Positions 1 to 5,715 of a stretch of 8,008 nt of DNA are shown in pieces (within the stretch, counting starts at the first letter, position 1; the number at the start of each line of letters is the position of its first letter). A model generated the notes under the pieces. It ran no database searches and was not told the DNA's origin. It worked only from the letters and a program-made list of their open reading frames with translations. Origin of the DNA: Gammaproteobacteria bacterium (GTDB taxonomy: Bacteria; Pseudomonadota; Gammaproteobacteria; QOAV01); assembly GCA_027067235.1 (NCBI GenBank), contig JALXFQ010000071.1, positions 1-8,008 on the forward strand, read 5' to 3'. Position numbers and translations under genes: made by a program.

Positions 1-151
1 GGTCCTGGTTCAGCAGAGACGAGGACTGATGCTCGACAAAAGCGGAACGGGATTGGCTGATATCGGCGAACTGCCGCGCCAGCTTGTCCATGTTCCAGTC
101 CGCCGCGCAGACGCCGGGCAGCAGAACAAGCAGTATCGGCAAGTATTTCAC
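1..151 (-). CDS. LolA-like outer-membrane lipoprotein carrier protein, N-terminal fragment (pigment operon)
   Basis: Reading leftward from a GTG at 151-149 gives 50 codons open to the window edge, so only the N-terminus is present. It begins with a Sec signal peptide: MKY, a hydrophobic run PILLVLLPGV, and a likely signal peptidase I site after CAA (residues 15-17). The mature start, DWNMDKLARQFADIS, is followed by a SAFVEHQSSSLL stretch. This resembles LolA-family periplasmic carriers, where a Trp/Leu-rich start leads into a strand of the form F-x-E. The GTG overlaps the TGA of the dehydratase (GTGA), the same coupling seen elsewhere in this operon. Aryl polyene clusters commonly carry a LolA-like gene next to the dehydratase and exporter, thought to help move the lipid product across the periplasm. 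The identification rests on about 33 mature residues plus context, so it is moderate. No lipobox is seen. Confidence 0.66.
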   Translation of the reverse strand, partial: MKYLPILLVLLPGVCAADWNMDKLARQFADISQSRSAFVEHQSSSLLNQD

Positions 152-465
152 AGTTTTTCAAAGCGCATGGCAGCGTTCATCAGCAGTTTGTCACCGGCGT
201 CGCGCAGGTCGAAAACCAGTCGGTCGCCCCGGGTTCTGGTTACTGTCAGGGTACAGACCGCAGCCGGCGTCACAGGTTTCAGAAATTTGGCATGAATGAT
301 TTCCACCAGTCTTTTCTGCGGAAACCGCTCCAGGTAGGCGGCTGTCACCAGGTCCAGAATCAGCGCGCCTGGCGCCAGCGGCCGGGAAGGAAAGTGATCG
401 GCCAGGCTGGGGTGGTCGTGTGGCACGATGACGGGCGCGGTGAATTCAGCTTTCTGCCGGTTCAT
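148..465 (-). CDS. Hotdog-fold 3-hydroxyacyl-ACP dehydratase, FabZ/ApeI-like
   Basis: A 105-residue protein predicted to remove water from 3-hydroxyacyl-ACP intermediates, forming the conjugated double bonds of an aryl-polyene-type chain in the cytoplasm. The core motif DHFPSRPLAPGALILD (residues 23-38) matches the FabZ/FabA active-site region. His24 is the catalytic histidine and Asp38, fourteen residues later, sits where FabZ has Glu and FabA has Asp. I chose the ATG at 465 because it gives the usual size for the short ApeI-like family. The frame stays open to an ATG at 564, but that would bury 33 low-quality residues inside the acyltransferase gene. With this start the gene overlaps the upstream acyltransferase by 20 bases, and its TGA overlaps the GTG of the LolA-like gene. 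The ribosome binding site is weak, consistent with translational coupling. Assignment as dehydratase is firm; the ApeI role is inferred from neighbours. Confidence 0.85.
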   Translation of the reverse strand: MNRQKAEFTAPVIVPHDHPSLADHFPSRPLAPGALILDLVTAAYLERFPQKRLVEIIHAKFLKPVTPAAVCTLTVTRTRGDRLVFDLRDAGDKLLMNAAMRFEKL

Positions 466-1381
466 GTTCGTCTGCGCCAGGCCGTTGCGCCGACGCCCAG
501 AAATCATAAAAGTTGAACCAGTTATAGGGCGCAAGCCGGCAGTGATCTTCCAGCTGACGCACATAACGGCTGACGTAGGGGCGAGCCGACTCCAGGCGAT
601 TGCCGCGCTGAAGCTGGATGTTGTCGCCCAGCTTGTGAATATGCACCTGGTACAGCGCCTTGCCCCGATACAGGGTGAAAATAGTATAAACCGGCGCCTT
701 CAGCAATGACGAAATGATAATCGGGCCGGCGGGAAACAGGGCCGGCTGGCCGAGAAAATCGATGTGCAGGTTGTTGTCGTCGCTGACCGAACGGTCGGCC
801 AGTATGGCAATGCTGACGCCCTCATCGAGCAGGGCTTTGGCCCTGATCCATGCGTCGGGGTCGGTGATTTCGATGACATTCCGTTTCAGCGACGGCGCCT
901 GTTCGGCCAGCACCTGCATGATTTTGCTGGACTCGGCGCGGTGCATCATGGCCGCTACGGGAATGTTGAACCGGTCGCCGGTCAGACGCATGGCATGAAA
1001 ACTGCCCAGGTGCGCGCCGAGAAAAATGGAGCCGCGACCGGCATGGGTGTCGGCTCGAATGACCTTGCGCCAGCCATTGTCGCAAATTTCGATATCGAAC
1101 AGGTCAAACCGGTTGGCGGAGATGAATACGTTGTCCAGCAGGGTGCTGGCAAACGCGTAATAGTGATTGAATACTTCGCGAAACCCCGGCCTGGCCGGCA
1201 TGGCGCGGCGCAGAAAAAGTTTTGATGCGCGGTATCCGCCGCGAGAAAATATCACGAAATAGAGGGTGATCGGATATAGCAGGCCGCGACCTGCGCGGCG
1301 TCCCAGTGTACGCGCCAGCATGACAATAAGGCGGATGGTGGCGAGGTTGCTGCGCTCCTTTTTATCAACCCAATGGCTCAT
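446..1381 (-). CDS. LpxL/HtrB-like lipid acyltransferase (LPLAT superfamily)
   Basis: A 311-residue acyltransferase of the lipid A lauroyl/myristoyl transferase superfamily. Family landmarks are the N-terminal SHW...ER segment, a hydrophobic stretch near residues 13-46, the active-site block LGAHLGSFHAMR (residues 121-132), the ILADR motif (193-197), and FLGQPALFPAGP (209-220), where this family has its F-x-G and FP-x-GP motifs. Its C-terminus, PYNWFNFYDFW (285-295), is typical of the copies found in aryl polyene clusters. Such enzymes would acylate the pigment anchor at the inner-membrane face. The usual H-x4-D/E catalytic pair appears here as His124-x4-His129, with the acidic residue replaced by histidine. 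Its ATG overlaps the ligase stop (ATGA), and its 3' end overlaps the dehydratase by 20 bases. The superfamily call is secure; the acceptor substrate is inferred. Confidence 0.85.
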   Translation of the reverse strand: MSHWVDKKERSNLATIRLIVMLARTLGRRAGRGLLYPITLYFVIFSRGGYRASKLFLRRAMPARPGFREVFNHYYAFASTLLDNVFISANRFDLFDIEICDNGWRKVIRADTHAGRGSIFLGAHLGSFHAMRLTGDRFNIPVAAMMHRAESSKIMQVLAEQAPSLKRNVIEITDPDAWIRAKALLDEGVSIAILADRSVSDDNNLHIDFLGQPALFPAGPIIISSLLKAPVYTIFTLYRGKALYQVHIHKLGDNIQLQRGNRLESARPYVSRYVRQLEDHCRLAPYNWFNFYDFWASAQRPGADEHEPAES

Positions 1382-2724
1382 GATTTGAGTAGTGCCAGCA
1401 GGGCCTTGCGGGTAAGCTTGCCGGCGGCCGTGCGCGGCAGAGCCTCCACTTTCTTCAGCGGGCGGGGCAGGAAGACCGCATCCATGGCCTTGCGCAGATG
1501 AGACTGTATGGCTTTCACCGGCAGTCCCGGCGCCACCACCAGCGCCGCCAGCCGCGGCTCCTGCTCGCCCGACGCCTCGGTAAAGACAAAGGCGCCGTCT
1601 TCCACGCCCTCCATGGCGAGCAGGATGCTGTTCAGGCGCGCCAGCGATTCGCGCTTGCCGCCGATTTTTATCAGATCGGCACTGCGCCCGAGCAACAGGA
1701 AATGGCGCTCATCAATAATCTCCACCTGATCATGCACCCGCGCCGGAGCAGGTAGATAGCCGGCGTGAACCTGCAACTCCCCGTGGACCGGTTTTACGCG
1801 GATGCCGGCGAAGCATTTCCAGGCGCTTTCAAGTGTGGGGCGGCGCAGGGCGATAGCGCCGGTTTCGGTGCTGCCATAAAATTCAACCACTTGGGTAAGA
1901 TAAAGTTTTTCTGCCTGTTCGGCCAGGCTTCTGTCCAGCGGCGCGGCGGATGAGAGTATCAGCCCGGCTCGCGGCAGTTTTGCCTGACTGCGCACACAGG
2001 CCCTGATCTGAGTTGGCGTGGTCACCAGCAGGCTGTGGCGGCCGCTTTCGGACAAGGCTTCGCGGATTTCCTCGGGAAAAAAAGGTCGGCCACGGTAGCT
2101 GGCCTGGCCCAGTGCCAGCGGGATGAATATGGAGCTGACAAAGCCGTACATATGCTGCGGCGGCGTGGTGCAGACAATCCGCTTTGGCCGGTTCTTGTCC
2201 AGCCCGAGGGCGCTGCCGGCGGCTTTGGCTTCCTGCATGGCCCAGCGCCAGGTTCGGGGGTGGGCTTGCGGTTCGCCGGTGCTGCCCGAGGTAAAGGCGA
2301 TGGCAATGACCTGTGAGTCGGCGAGCCGCGGGATGTCCGCTGCAGATTGTTGCGGCGGGTTGTCCGTAGCGATGATTTTGCTGATCTGAATCGTGTCTCT
2401 GCCGGTATTGTCAGCGTTATCGGTGACCAGGGCCGTGTTGCGGTAACGACTGCTCAACGCGTCTATGGCCGTTTCGGTGTGGCTGGCGGGCAGCAGACTG
2501 ATCTTGCCGCTGCTGGCCGCTGCCAGCAGCAGGACGGTGAAGAAGTAGCGGTCCGCGCAGTCGTTGATGATATGCTCATACGGGCCAAGGTGAGCGCTTA
2601 CTTTCAGCATGTCGAGGAGCAGGTCGGAGCCTGACCGGACGCTATCCGCATGGTAGAACAACGGCCGGCGGAGCAGGTCGCTGGCGACTACCGGGCTTGA
2701 GTCGGCTGCTGGCGGCTGGCCCAT
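1378..2724 (-). CDS. AMP-forming acyl/aryl-ACP (or CoA) ligase of a pigment operon
   Basis: A 448-residue ANL-superfamily adenylating enzyme that would activate a carboxylic acid with ATP and load it onto the ACP encoded just upstream. The core motifs appear in order: phosphate loop FTSGSTGEPQ (144-153), EFYGSTETGA (281-290, the A5 motif), GRSADLIKIGGKR (346-358, hinge and A8 region), and PRTAAGKLTRKAL (430-442), with Lys436 as the adenylation lysine. At under 450 residues it is shorter than typical acyl-CoA synthetases, as is usual for aryl polyene and xanthomonadin ligases. I chose the ATG at 2724, ten bases after the ACP stop. The frame extends to a TTG at 2766, but that would overlap the ACP gene by 32 bases and add 14 residues of no recognisable homology. 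The stop overlaps the next gene's ATG. The enzyme class is secure; the actual substrate (4-hydroxybenzoate-like or a fatty acid) is not readable. Confidence 0.87.
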   Translation of the reverse strand: MGQPPAADSSPVVASDLLRRPLFYHADSVRSGSDLLLDMLKVSAHLGPYEHIINDCADRYFFTVLLLAAASSGKISLLPASHTETAIDALSSRYRNTALVTDNADNTGRDTIQISKIIATDNPPQQSAADIPRLADSQVIAIAFTSGSTGEPQAHPRTWRWAMQEAKAAGSALGLDKNRPKRIVCTTPPQHMYGFVSSIFIPLALGQASYRGRPFFPEEIREALSESGRHSLLVTTPTQIRACVRSQAKLPRAGLILSSAAPLDRSLAEQAEKLYLTQVVEFYGSTETGAIALRRPTLESAWKCFAGIRVKPVHGELQVHAGYLPAPARVHDQVEIIDERHFLLLGRSADLIKIGGKRESLARLNSILLAMEGVEDGAFVFTEASGEQEPRLAALVVAPGLPVKAIQSHLRKAMDAVFLPRPLKKVEALPRTAAGKLTRKALLALLKS

Positions 2725-2734
2725 GGCTTGCGGT

Positions 2735-3001
2735 TCAGACGCGGTTTTTCTCGATATGGCTGGCAAGTGATCGCAGCGTGGCGAAGATGGCCTTGTTGTT
2801 CTCGTCTTCCGCTTTCAACTGAAAGCCGTACTTGCCGGAGATGGCCAGCGCCAGCTCCAGCGCATCAATGGAATCCAGTCCCAGGCCCTCCCCAAACAGA
2901 GGTTCCTGCGGCGCGATCTCCGCGGCGCTGATATCTTCGAGGTTCAGCGTATCGACAATCAGCTGCGCGATTTCCTGTTCAATGGCGGTTTGCTCGCTCA
3001 T
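2735..3001 (-). CDS. Acyl carrier protein (phosphopantetheine-binding), first gene of the pigment operon
   Basis: An 88-residue acidic, helical carrier protein. The motif GLGLDSIDALELALAI (39-54) contains the phosphopantetheine attachment Ser44 in a canonical DSID context. PLFGEGLGLDS is the usual loop before helix II. The ATG at 3001 is preceded by AGGGAG about 9-10 bases upstream, a good Shine-Dalgarno sequence and stronger than any other in this operon, as expected for the lead gene. The adjacent ligase probably loads this ACP, and the dehydratase would act on its acyl thioesters. Aryl polyene systems commonly use two ACPs; only one is in this window, so a second may lie to the left. The divergent gene on the other side supports this as the operon's 5' end. 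Confidence 0.93.
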   Translation of the reverse strand: MSEQTAIEQEIAQLIVDTLNLEDISAAEIAPQEPLFGEGLGLDSIDALELALAISGKYGFQLKAEDENNKAIFATLRSLASHIEKNRV

Positions 3002-3062
3002 CGTGTTGATTTCTCCCTGGCGTTTCTGGTTGCCGCTATTCTCGTCTGCCTGCGTCTTTCGC

Positions 3063-3090
3063 GCAATACAAAAACCCGGCCGGCTGGCAA
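3063..3090 (-). promoter_or_regulatory. Possible promoter for the leftward pigment operon
   Basis: On the minus strand TTGCCA (3090-3085) and TATTGC (3068-3063) are separated by 16 bases and lie about 60 bases upstream of the ACP start. The -35 box is fair but the -10 box matches only half the consensus. It is the best sigma70-like pair I see close to the ACP gene, but it may be chance. Confidence 0.28.
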
Positions 3091-3116
3091 GTTTGACAGT
3101 CTGCGGCCGGTACGGC

Positions 3117-3146
3117 TTGCTGAATCGTTTTCATTAGTGGTATATA
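3117..3146 (+). promoter_or_regulatory. Possible promoter for the OmpA-like / HhH unit
   Basis: TTGCTG (3117-3122) and TATATA (3141-3146) are separated by 18 bases, in the most AT-rich part of the divergent intergenic region. This would give a leader of roughly 110 bases before the ATG at 3266. The -10 box overlaps the left arm of the inverted repeat at 3138-3162, so a bound protein could block it. Confidence 0.4.
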
Positions 3147-3162
3147 GATGGTCGATATACCA
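3138..3162. promoter_or_regulatory. Perfect inverted repeat, candidate operator
   Basis: The arm TGGTATAT (3138-3145) is exactly reverse-complementary to ATATACCA (3155-3162), with a 9-base spacer. The centres of the arms lie about 17 bases apart, compatible with a dimeric regulator. It sits between the divergent pigment operon and the OmpA-like gene and overlaps a possible -10 box. No regulator gene is visible in the window, so the cognate protein is unknown. An 8-base perfect match with this spacing can occur by chance in AT-rich DNA, but its position is suggestive. Confidence 0.45.
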
Positions 3163-3214
3163 AAATAAACGCTGCCCGGCGTTAAAACAGGCCGTATGCG
3201 GGTTTGTTCGCGGG

Positions 3215-3232
3215 GGCGGCTGCCGCAGCCCC
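3215..3232 (+). other. GC-rich stem-loop in the leader of the OmpA-like gene
   Basis: GGCTG (3218-3222) can pair with CAGCC (3226-3230) around a 3-base loop, extended across a bulged C by GG (3215-3216) with CC (3231-3232). The palindrome GCCCCGGGGC (3228-3237) overlaps it. There is no following T-run, so it is not a simple terminator. It lies about 20 bases before the Shine-Dalgarno sequence and might influence translation of the leader; function is not shown. Confidence 0.25.
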
Positions 3233-3265
3233 GGGGCCGCAGGCATGAGATCAGGGAGATGAATT

Positions 3266-4666
3266 ATGGCAAACCTGTTGCTGCTGGGAACCGCGCTTTT
3301 TATCGCGTTTCTGCTGGGATATATCCTGCGTTGCATATTTTGCCGGCGTCGAAATGGCGTGGGCGGCTTTTCCGGCAAACGGCTGTGGGTGTTGCTGCTG
3401 GCGTTGCTGTGGGGCTTGCTCAGTCTCTGGTGGTATGCCTGCAAGATCAAGCACATGTGTGACGATTCAGCGGAGACAGGCAAGTCCGAAGTGGTGATTG
3501 CGCCAGCGGCGGACGTTTCACAGCCGGCTTCCGCGCCGGCGGAACTGGCCCCGGCTCCCGCTGTTGCGCCGGCGCAGGAGGAAGCGCCGGCCTTGCCACC
3601 CAGGGAGCCCATCAGCTTCGCCTGGTCTTCGCCGAAAGCGGTCACGACGGCTGAATTCGACGCGGTCAAGGCAAGAATCATTCGCGAACTGCCGGAAGGG
3701 AAAATGCTGCATATCGTCGGGCAGTATTTCAACGGTGAGGACAATCCTTCCGAATATCCTGACCTGGGCGTGGCGCGGGCCGTGGATACGGCAAAATATT
3801 TCGTTGGTGCCGTGGACGAGTCGCGAATACTGGTCTCCTCCGAAAACCTGGGCGACTACACCGGCAGAGCGGACGCCATGCTGCCGGCGGTAAAATTCGG
3901 CTACGCTGATCTGCCCGATTCCACCGCGGCGCCGGCGCCTTCAGCAGACACCCGGGCCGACAGCGGATCCGCTGCTGCAGAAGCCGCTGCCGCGGCGCCG
4001 CTGACATTCCACTGGTCGTCTTCCGAACCGCAGGTCAGTGCCGACTTCGACGCGTTCAAATCGGCATTGCTCGGCGACATGGGAGACGACAAGGCGCTGC
4101 GCATCACCGGCCTGTATTATGATGGCGAGAAAAACGACACCCTGCTGGATAACATGGGTTTGTCGCGCGCCGCCAAAGTCCGTGATCTGTTCATCGCCGT
4201 AGCCGATAAAAACCGGGTGTTGATTGCCAGCGAGCAGGCGCAGGGCGTCGCGCAGGAGCCCGGGGTGCCATTCGCCGCGGTGAAATTTGACCTGGTGCCG
4301 GTGGACAAGGCCGGCTTCAAGGTCAGTGAGCTGGATGATCGTCGGGTCGTCTATTTCCCGTTCGATTCCCACCGGGGCAACGTGGATTCGAATCTGGAGC
4401 TGTACCTGGCCGATCTGGCCCAAGAGTTGAAACAGAGCGGCAAGACGATTCGCATAGTCGGCCATACCGACAACCAGGGCAATGCCGCCTACAACCGTCA
4501 TCTGGGCCTGTTGCGGGCGCGCATGGTGGGTGACCTGCTGGCCAAGCACGGCATCGAACGGCGCTATATCCGTACCGAATCAGCGGGTGAGGACTCGCCC
4601 GTGGCGGACAACTCCACAGAACAGGGCAGGGCGCAGAATCGCCGGGTCGAGCTGTTTATCGAGTAA
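3266..4666 (+). CDS. Inner-membrane protein with three tandem OmpA-like modules (C-terminal peptidoglycan-binding domain)
   Basis: A 466-residue protein. Two hydrophobic segments (about 3-26 and 39-58) flank an arginine-rich loop (CRRRNGVGG...GKR), predicting both termini in the periplasm. An Ala/Pro/Glu-rich linker follows (about 76-115). Modules 1 (116-214) and 2 (246-343) resemble each other and look like degenerate OmpA domains, each starting F-x-WSS, with GQYFNGED or GLYYDGEK where OmpA has its GHTD motif. A second Ala-rich linker separates them. The final domain (360-466) is a classical OmpA_C domain with GHTDNQGNAAYN (399-410); Asp402 and Arg417 align with the two OmpA residues that bind diaminopimelate. 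The ATG at 3266 has AGGGAG seven bases upstream. It is followed after 19 bases by the helix-hairpin-helix gene. Peptidoglycan binding is well supported; the overall role is unknown. No lipobox or beta-barrel is seen, so it is not a porin. Confidence 0.87.
   Translation: MANLLLLGTALFIAFLLGYILRCIFCRRRNGVGGFSGKRLWVLLLALLWGLLSLWWYACKIKHMCDDSAETGKSEVVIAPAADVSQPASAPAELAPAPAVAPAQEEAPALPPREPISFAWSSPKAVTTAEFDAVKARIIRELPEGKMLHIVGQYFNGEDNPSEYPDLGVARAVDTAKYFVGAVDESRILVSSENLGDYTGRADAMLPAVKFGYADLPDSTAAPAPSADTRADSGSAAAEAAAAAPLTFHWSSSEPQVSADFDAFKSALLGDMGDDKALRITGLYYDGEKNDTLLDNMGLSRAAKVRDLFIAVADKNRVLIASEQAQGVAQEPGVPFAAVKFDLVPVDKAGFKVSELDDRRVVYFPFDSHRGNVDSNLELYLADLAQELKQSGKTIRIVGHTDNQGNAAYNRHLGLLRARMVGDLLAKHGIERRYIRTESAGEDSPVADNSTEQGRAQNRRVELFIE
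3611..4294 (+). repeat. Tandem divergent OmpA-like modules within one protein
   Basis: Two copies of a roughly 98-residue module (nucleotides 3611-3907 and 4001-4294) share F-x-WSS, then a spaced FDA-x-K helix, a strand of the form LHIVGQY/LRITGLY, an (L)G-x-(S/A)RA helix and a SRILVSSE/NRVLIASE strand. The linker between them is Ala-rich. Similarity is visible at protein level only, so the duplication is old. Confidence 0.75.
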
Positions 4667-4685
4667 GCAGAGGGGAAGCAAGGAC

Positions 4686-5561
4686 ATGAATGATTTCTTC
4701 AAATATTTTGATGGCAGCGATGCCAGCGTGCCGGTATGGCTGATGATACTGGTTGCTTTTCTGCTGGGCCTGATTTTCAAGTCACTGGGTTGCGCCAGAA
4801 AGGGCGAAGAAGCGGATGAGGGCGCGCTGGCGGGCGCCGGTGCAGTAGCCGGCGGAGCCGGTCTGGTCGCCGAAAAGGCCGTGACCAGCGCCGCAGGTGC
4901 GCGTGGCGCTTCTGCTACCACCGCGGTGAAAGACGACCTGCAGGTTATCGAAGGTATCGGGCCCAAGGTCGAGGGCGTGCTCAATGATGCCGATATCGAA
5001 ACCTATCGTCGCCTGGGAGACTCCAGCACCGGCGAGCTGCGCGGCATTCTGGACAAGGCCGGGCCGGCCTACAAAGTGATAGATCCAGATTCCTGGCCAG
5101 AGCAGGCCAGGCTTGCCGCCGATGGCAAATGGGATGAACTGAAAGAGTTTCAGGAGTATCTGGTGGGCGGCGTTGACCCGGCCAAGATGCCCGGCGCCAG
5201 CGAGACAGACAGCACCATTCAGCCGTTGATGGGTTCGGTGAAGGAACTGAAGACCGACGCGACCGTGTCAAAGTCCAGAAAAACCGGTCGCGGTAAAGCC
5301 GCGAAGAAGCCCGAAGACCTCAAGGTCGTCGAGGGTATTGGTCCGAAGATCGAGGAGCTGTTTCACAACGCCGGTATCGCCAACTGGCATGATCTGGCCA
5401 ACACCGATGTGGAGAAACTGCGACAGATATTGCGCGATGCCGGCTCCCGGTTTCAGATGCACGACCCGCAGACCTGGCCGGAACAGGCCCGGCTGGCGGA
5501 TGAGGGCAAATGGGACGAACTGAAAGAATATCAGGACTTTCTTCAGGGCGGCAGAGCCTGA
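4686..5561 (+). CDS. Membrane-anchored protein with two tandem helix-hairpin-helix modules
   Basis: A 291-residue protein. One transmembrane segment (about 16-35) is followed by a basic patch (K32, R38, K39), so by the positive-inside rule the C-terminal part should be cytoplasmic. A Gly/Ala-rich linker (46-80) leads to module 1 (83-163), with hairpin motif VIEGIGPKVEGVL (87-99), ending in a DSWPEQARLAADGKWDELKE block. A second linker holds a basic cluster (KSRKTGRGKAAKK, 196-208). Module 2 (210-290) repeats the layout with VVEGIGPKIEELF (214-226) and TWPEQARLADEGKWDELKE. GIGPK hairpins usually contact nucleic acid backbones, but these modules also occur in proteins of unknown role, so DNA binding is inference. 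The ATG at 4686 follows GAGGGGAAGCAAGG; the frame is open further upstream, but only as a shadow of the OmpA-like gene. The start lies 19 bases after that gene's stop. I know of no assigned function. Confidence 0.85.
   Translation: MNDFFKYFDGSDASVPVWLMILVAFLLGLIFKSLGCARKGEEADEGALAGAGAVAGGAGLVAEKAVTSAAGARGASATTAVKDDLQVIEGIGPKVEGVLNDADIETYRRLGDSSTGELRGILDKAGPAYKVIDPDSWPEQARLAADGKWDELKEFQEYLVGGVDPAKMPGASETDSTIQPLMGSVKELKTDATVSKSRKTGRGKAAKKPEDLKVVEGIGPKIEELFHNAGIANWHDLANTDVEKLRQILRDAGSRFQMHDPQTWPEQARLADEGKWDELKEYQDFLQGGRA
4932..5555 (+). repeat. Tandem helix-hairpin-helix modules within one protein
   Basis: Two roughly 81-residue copies (nucleotides 4932-5174 and 5313-5555) share D-L-x-V-(I/V)EGIGPK, an L-(R/x)-x-IL-(D/R)-(K/D)AG stretch, a DP-x-(S/T)WPEQARLA block, and GKWDELKE(F/Y)Q at the end. 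The C-terminal WPEQARLA and GKWDELKE parts are almost unchanged, more conserved than the hairpin region. Confidence 0.85.
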
Positions 5562-5585
5562 GCTGCGCGCCACCATCCAGGCAAA

Positions 5586-5611
5586 GGGCCGGTTTCAAGC
5601 CGGCCTTTTTT
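5586..5611 (+). terminator. Rho-independent terminator after the OmpA-like / HhH unit
   Basis: GGCCGG (5587-5592) pairs with CCGGCC (5600-5605) around a 7-base loop, extendable by a G-T pair and flanking A-T pairs, and is followed by six T residues (5606-5611). It starts 25 bases after the stop codon at 5561 and separates this unit from the downstream speD operon. Confidence 0.9.
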
Positions 5612-5649
5612 CGTGGCGGCGAAAATAACCGGCATTTGCGGCTTTCGTG

Positions 5650-5678
5650 TTGCCTTGAGGCCGTGGTTTTTCTATATT
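5650..5678 (+). promoter_or_regulatory. Sigma70-type promoter for the speD operon
   Basis: TTGCCT (5650-5655) and TATATT (5673-5678) are separated by exactly 17 bases. Transcription would start near 5685, giving a leader of about 30 bases, too short for a riboswitch. It lies directly between the upstream terminator and speD. Confidence 0.65.
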
Positions 5679-5715
5679 CGCGCCCCTTTCAACACAGATG
5701 TCGTGAGATTTGATC

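Noticed and set aside
466..564. N-terminal extension of the dehydratase to an ATG at 564
   Set aside because: The extra 33 residues look like out-of-frame acyltransferase sequence and would make the protein longer than the short ApeI-like dehydratases.
2725..2766. TTG start for the ligase at 2766
   Set aside because: It would overlap the ACP gene by 32 bases; the ATG at 2724 lies just after the ACP stop and gives a normal N-terminus.
3075..3082. Self-complementary CCGGCCGG next to an A-run
   Set aside because: Without a loop it cannot form a useful hairpin, and there is no coding region ending there.
3093..3098. Perfect TTGACA hexamer on the plus strand
   Set aside because: No acceptable -10 sequence lies 16-18 bases downstream, so it is not supported as a promoter element.
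3168..3183. Small inverted repeat AACGC / GCGTT
   Set aside because: Only 5-base arms; the T-rich side faces the minus strand, where there is no upstream gene to terminate. Probably chance.
3266..3370. Lipoprotein signal (lipobox) in the OmpA-like protein
   Set aside because: Residues before Cys23 read I-L-R and before Cys26 read C-I-F, which do not fit a lipobox; arginine-rich residues follow directly, as in an ordinary membrane anchor.
2998..3744. Minus-strand open frame of 248 codons covering the divergent intergenic region and the start of the OmpA-like gene
   Set aside because: Low-complexity, Ser/Ala/Arg-rich translation with no domain, opposite a well-supported gene with a good ribosome binding site; it also overlaps the ACP start region.
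3941..4549. Minus-strand open frame of 202 codons
   Set aside because: Antisense shadow of the OmpA-like gene; no recognisable domain and no ribosome binding site that I can see.
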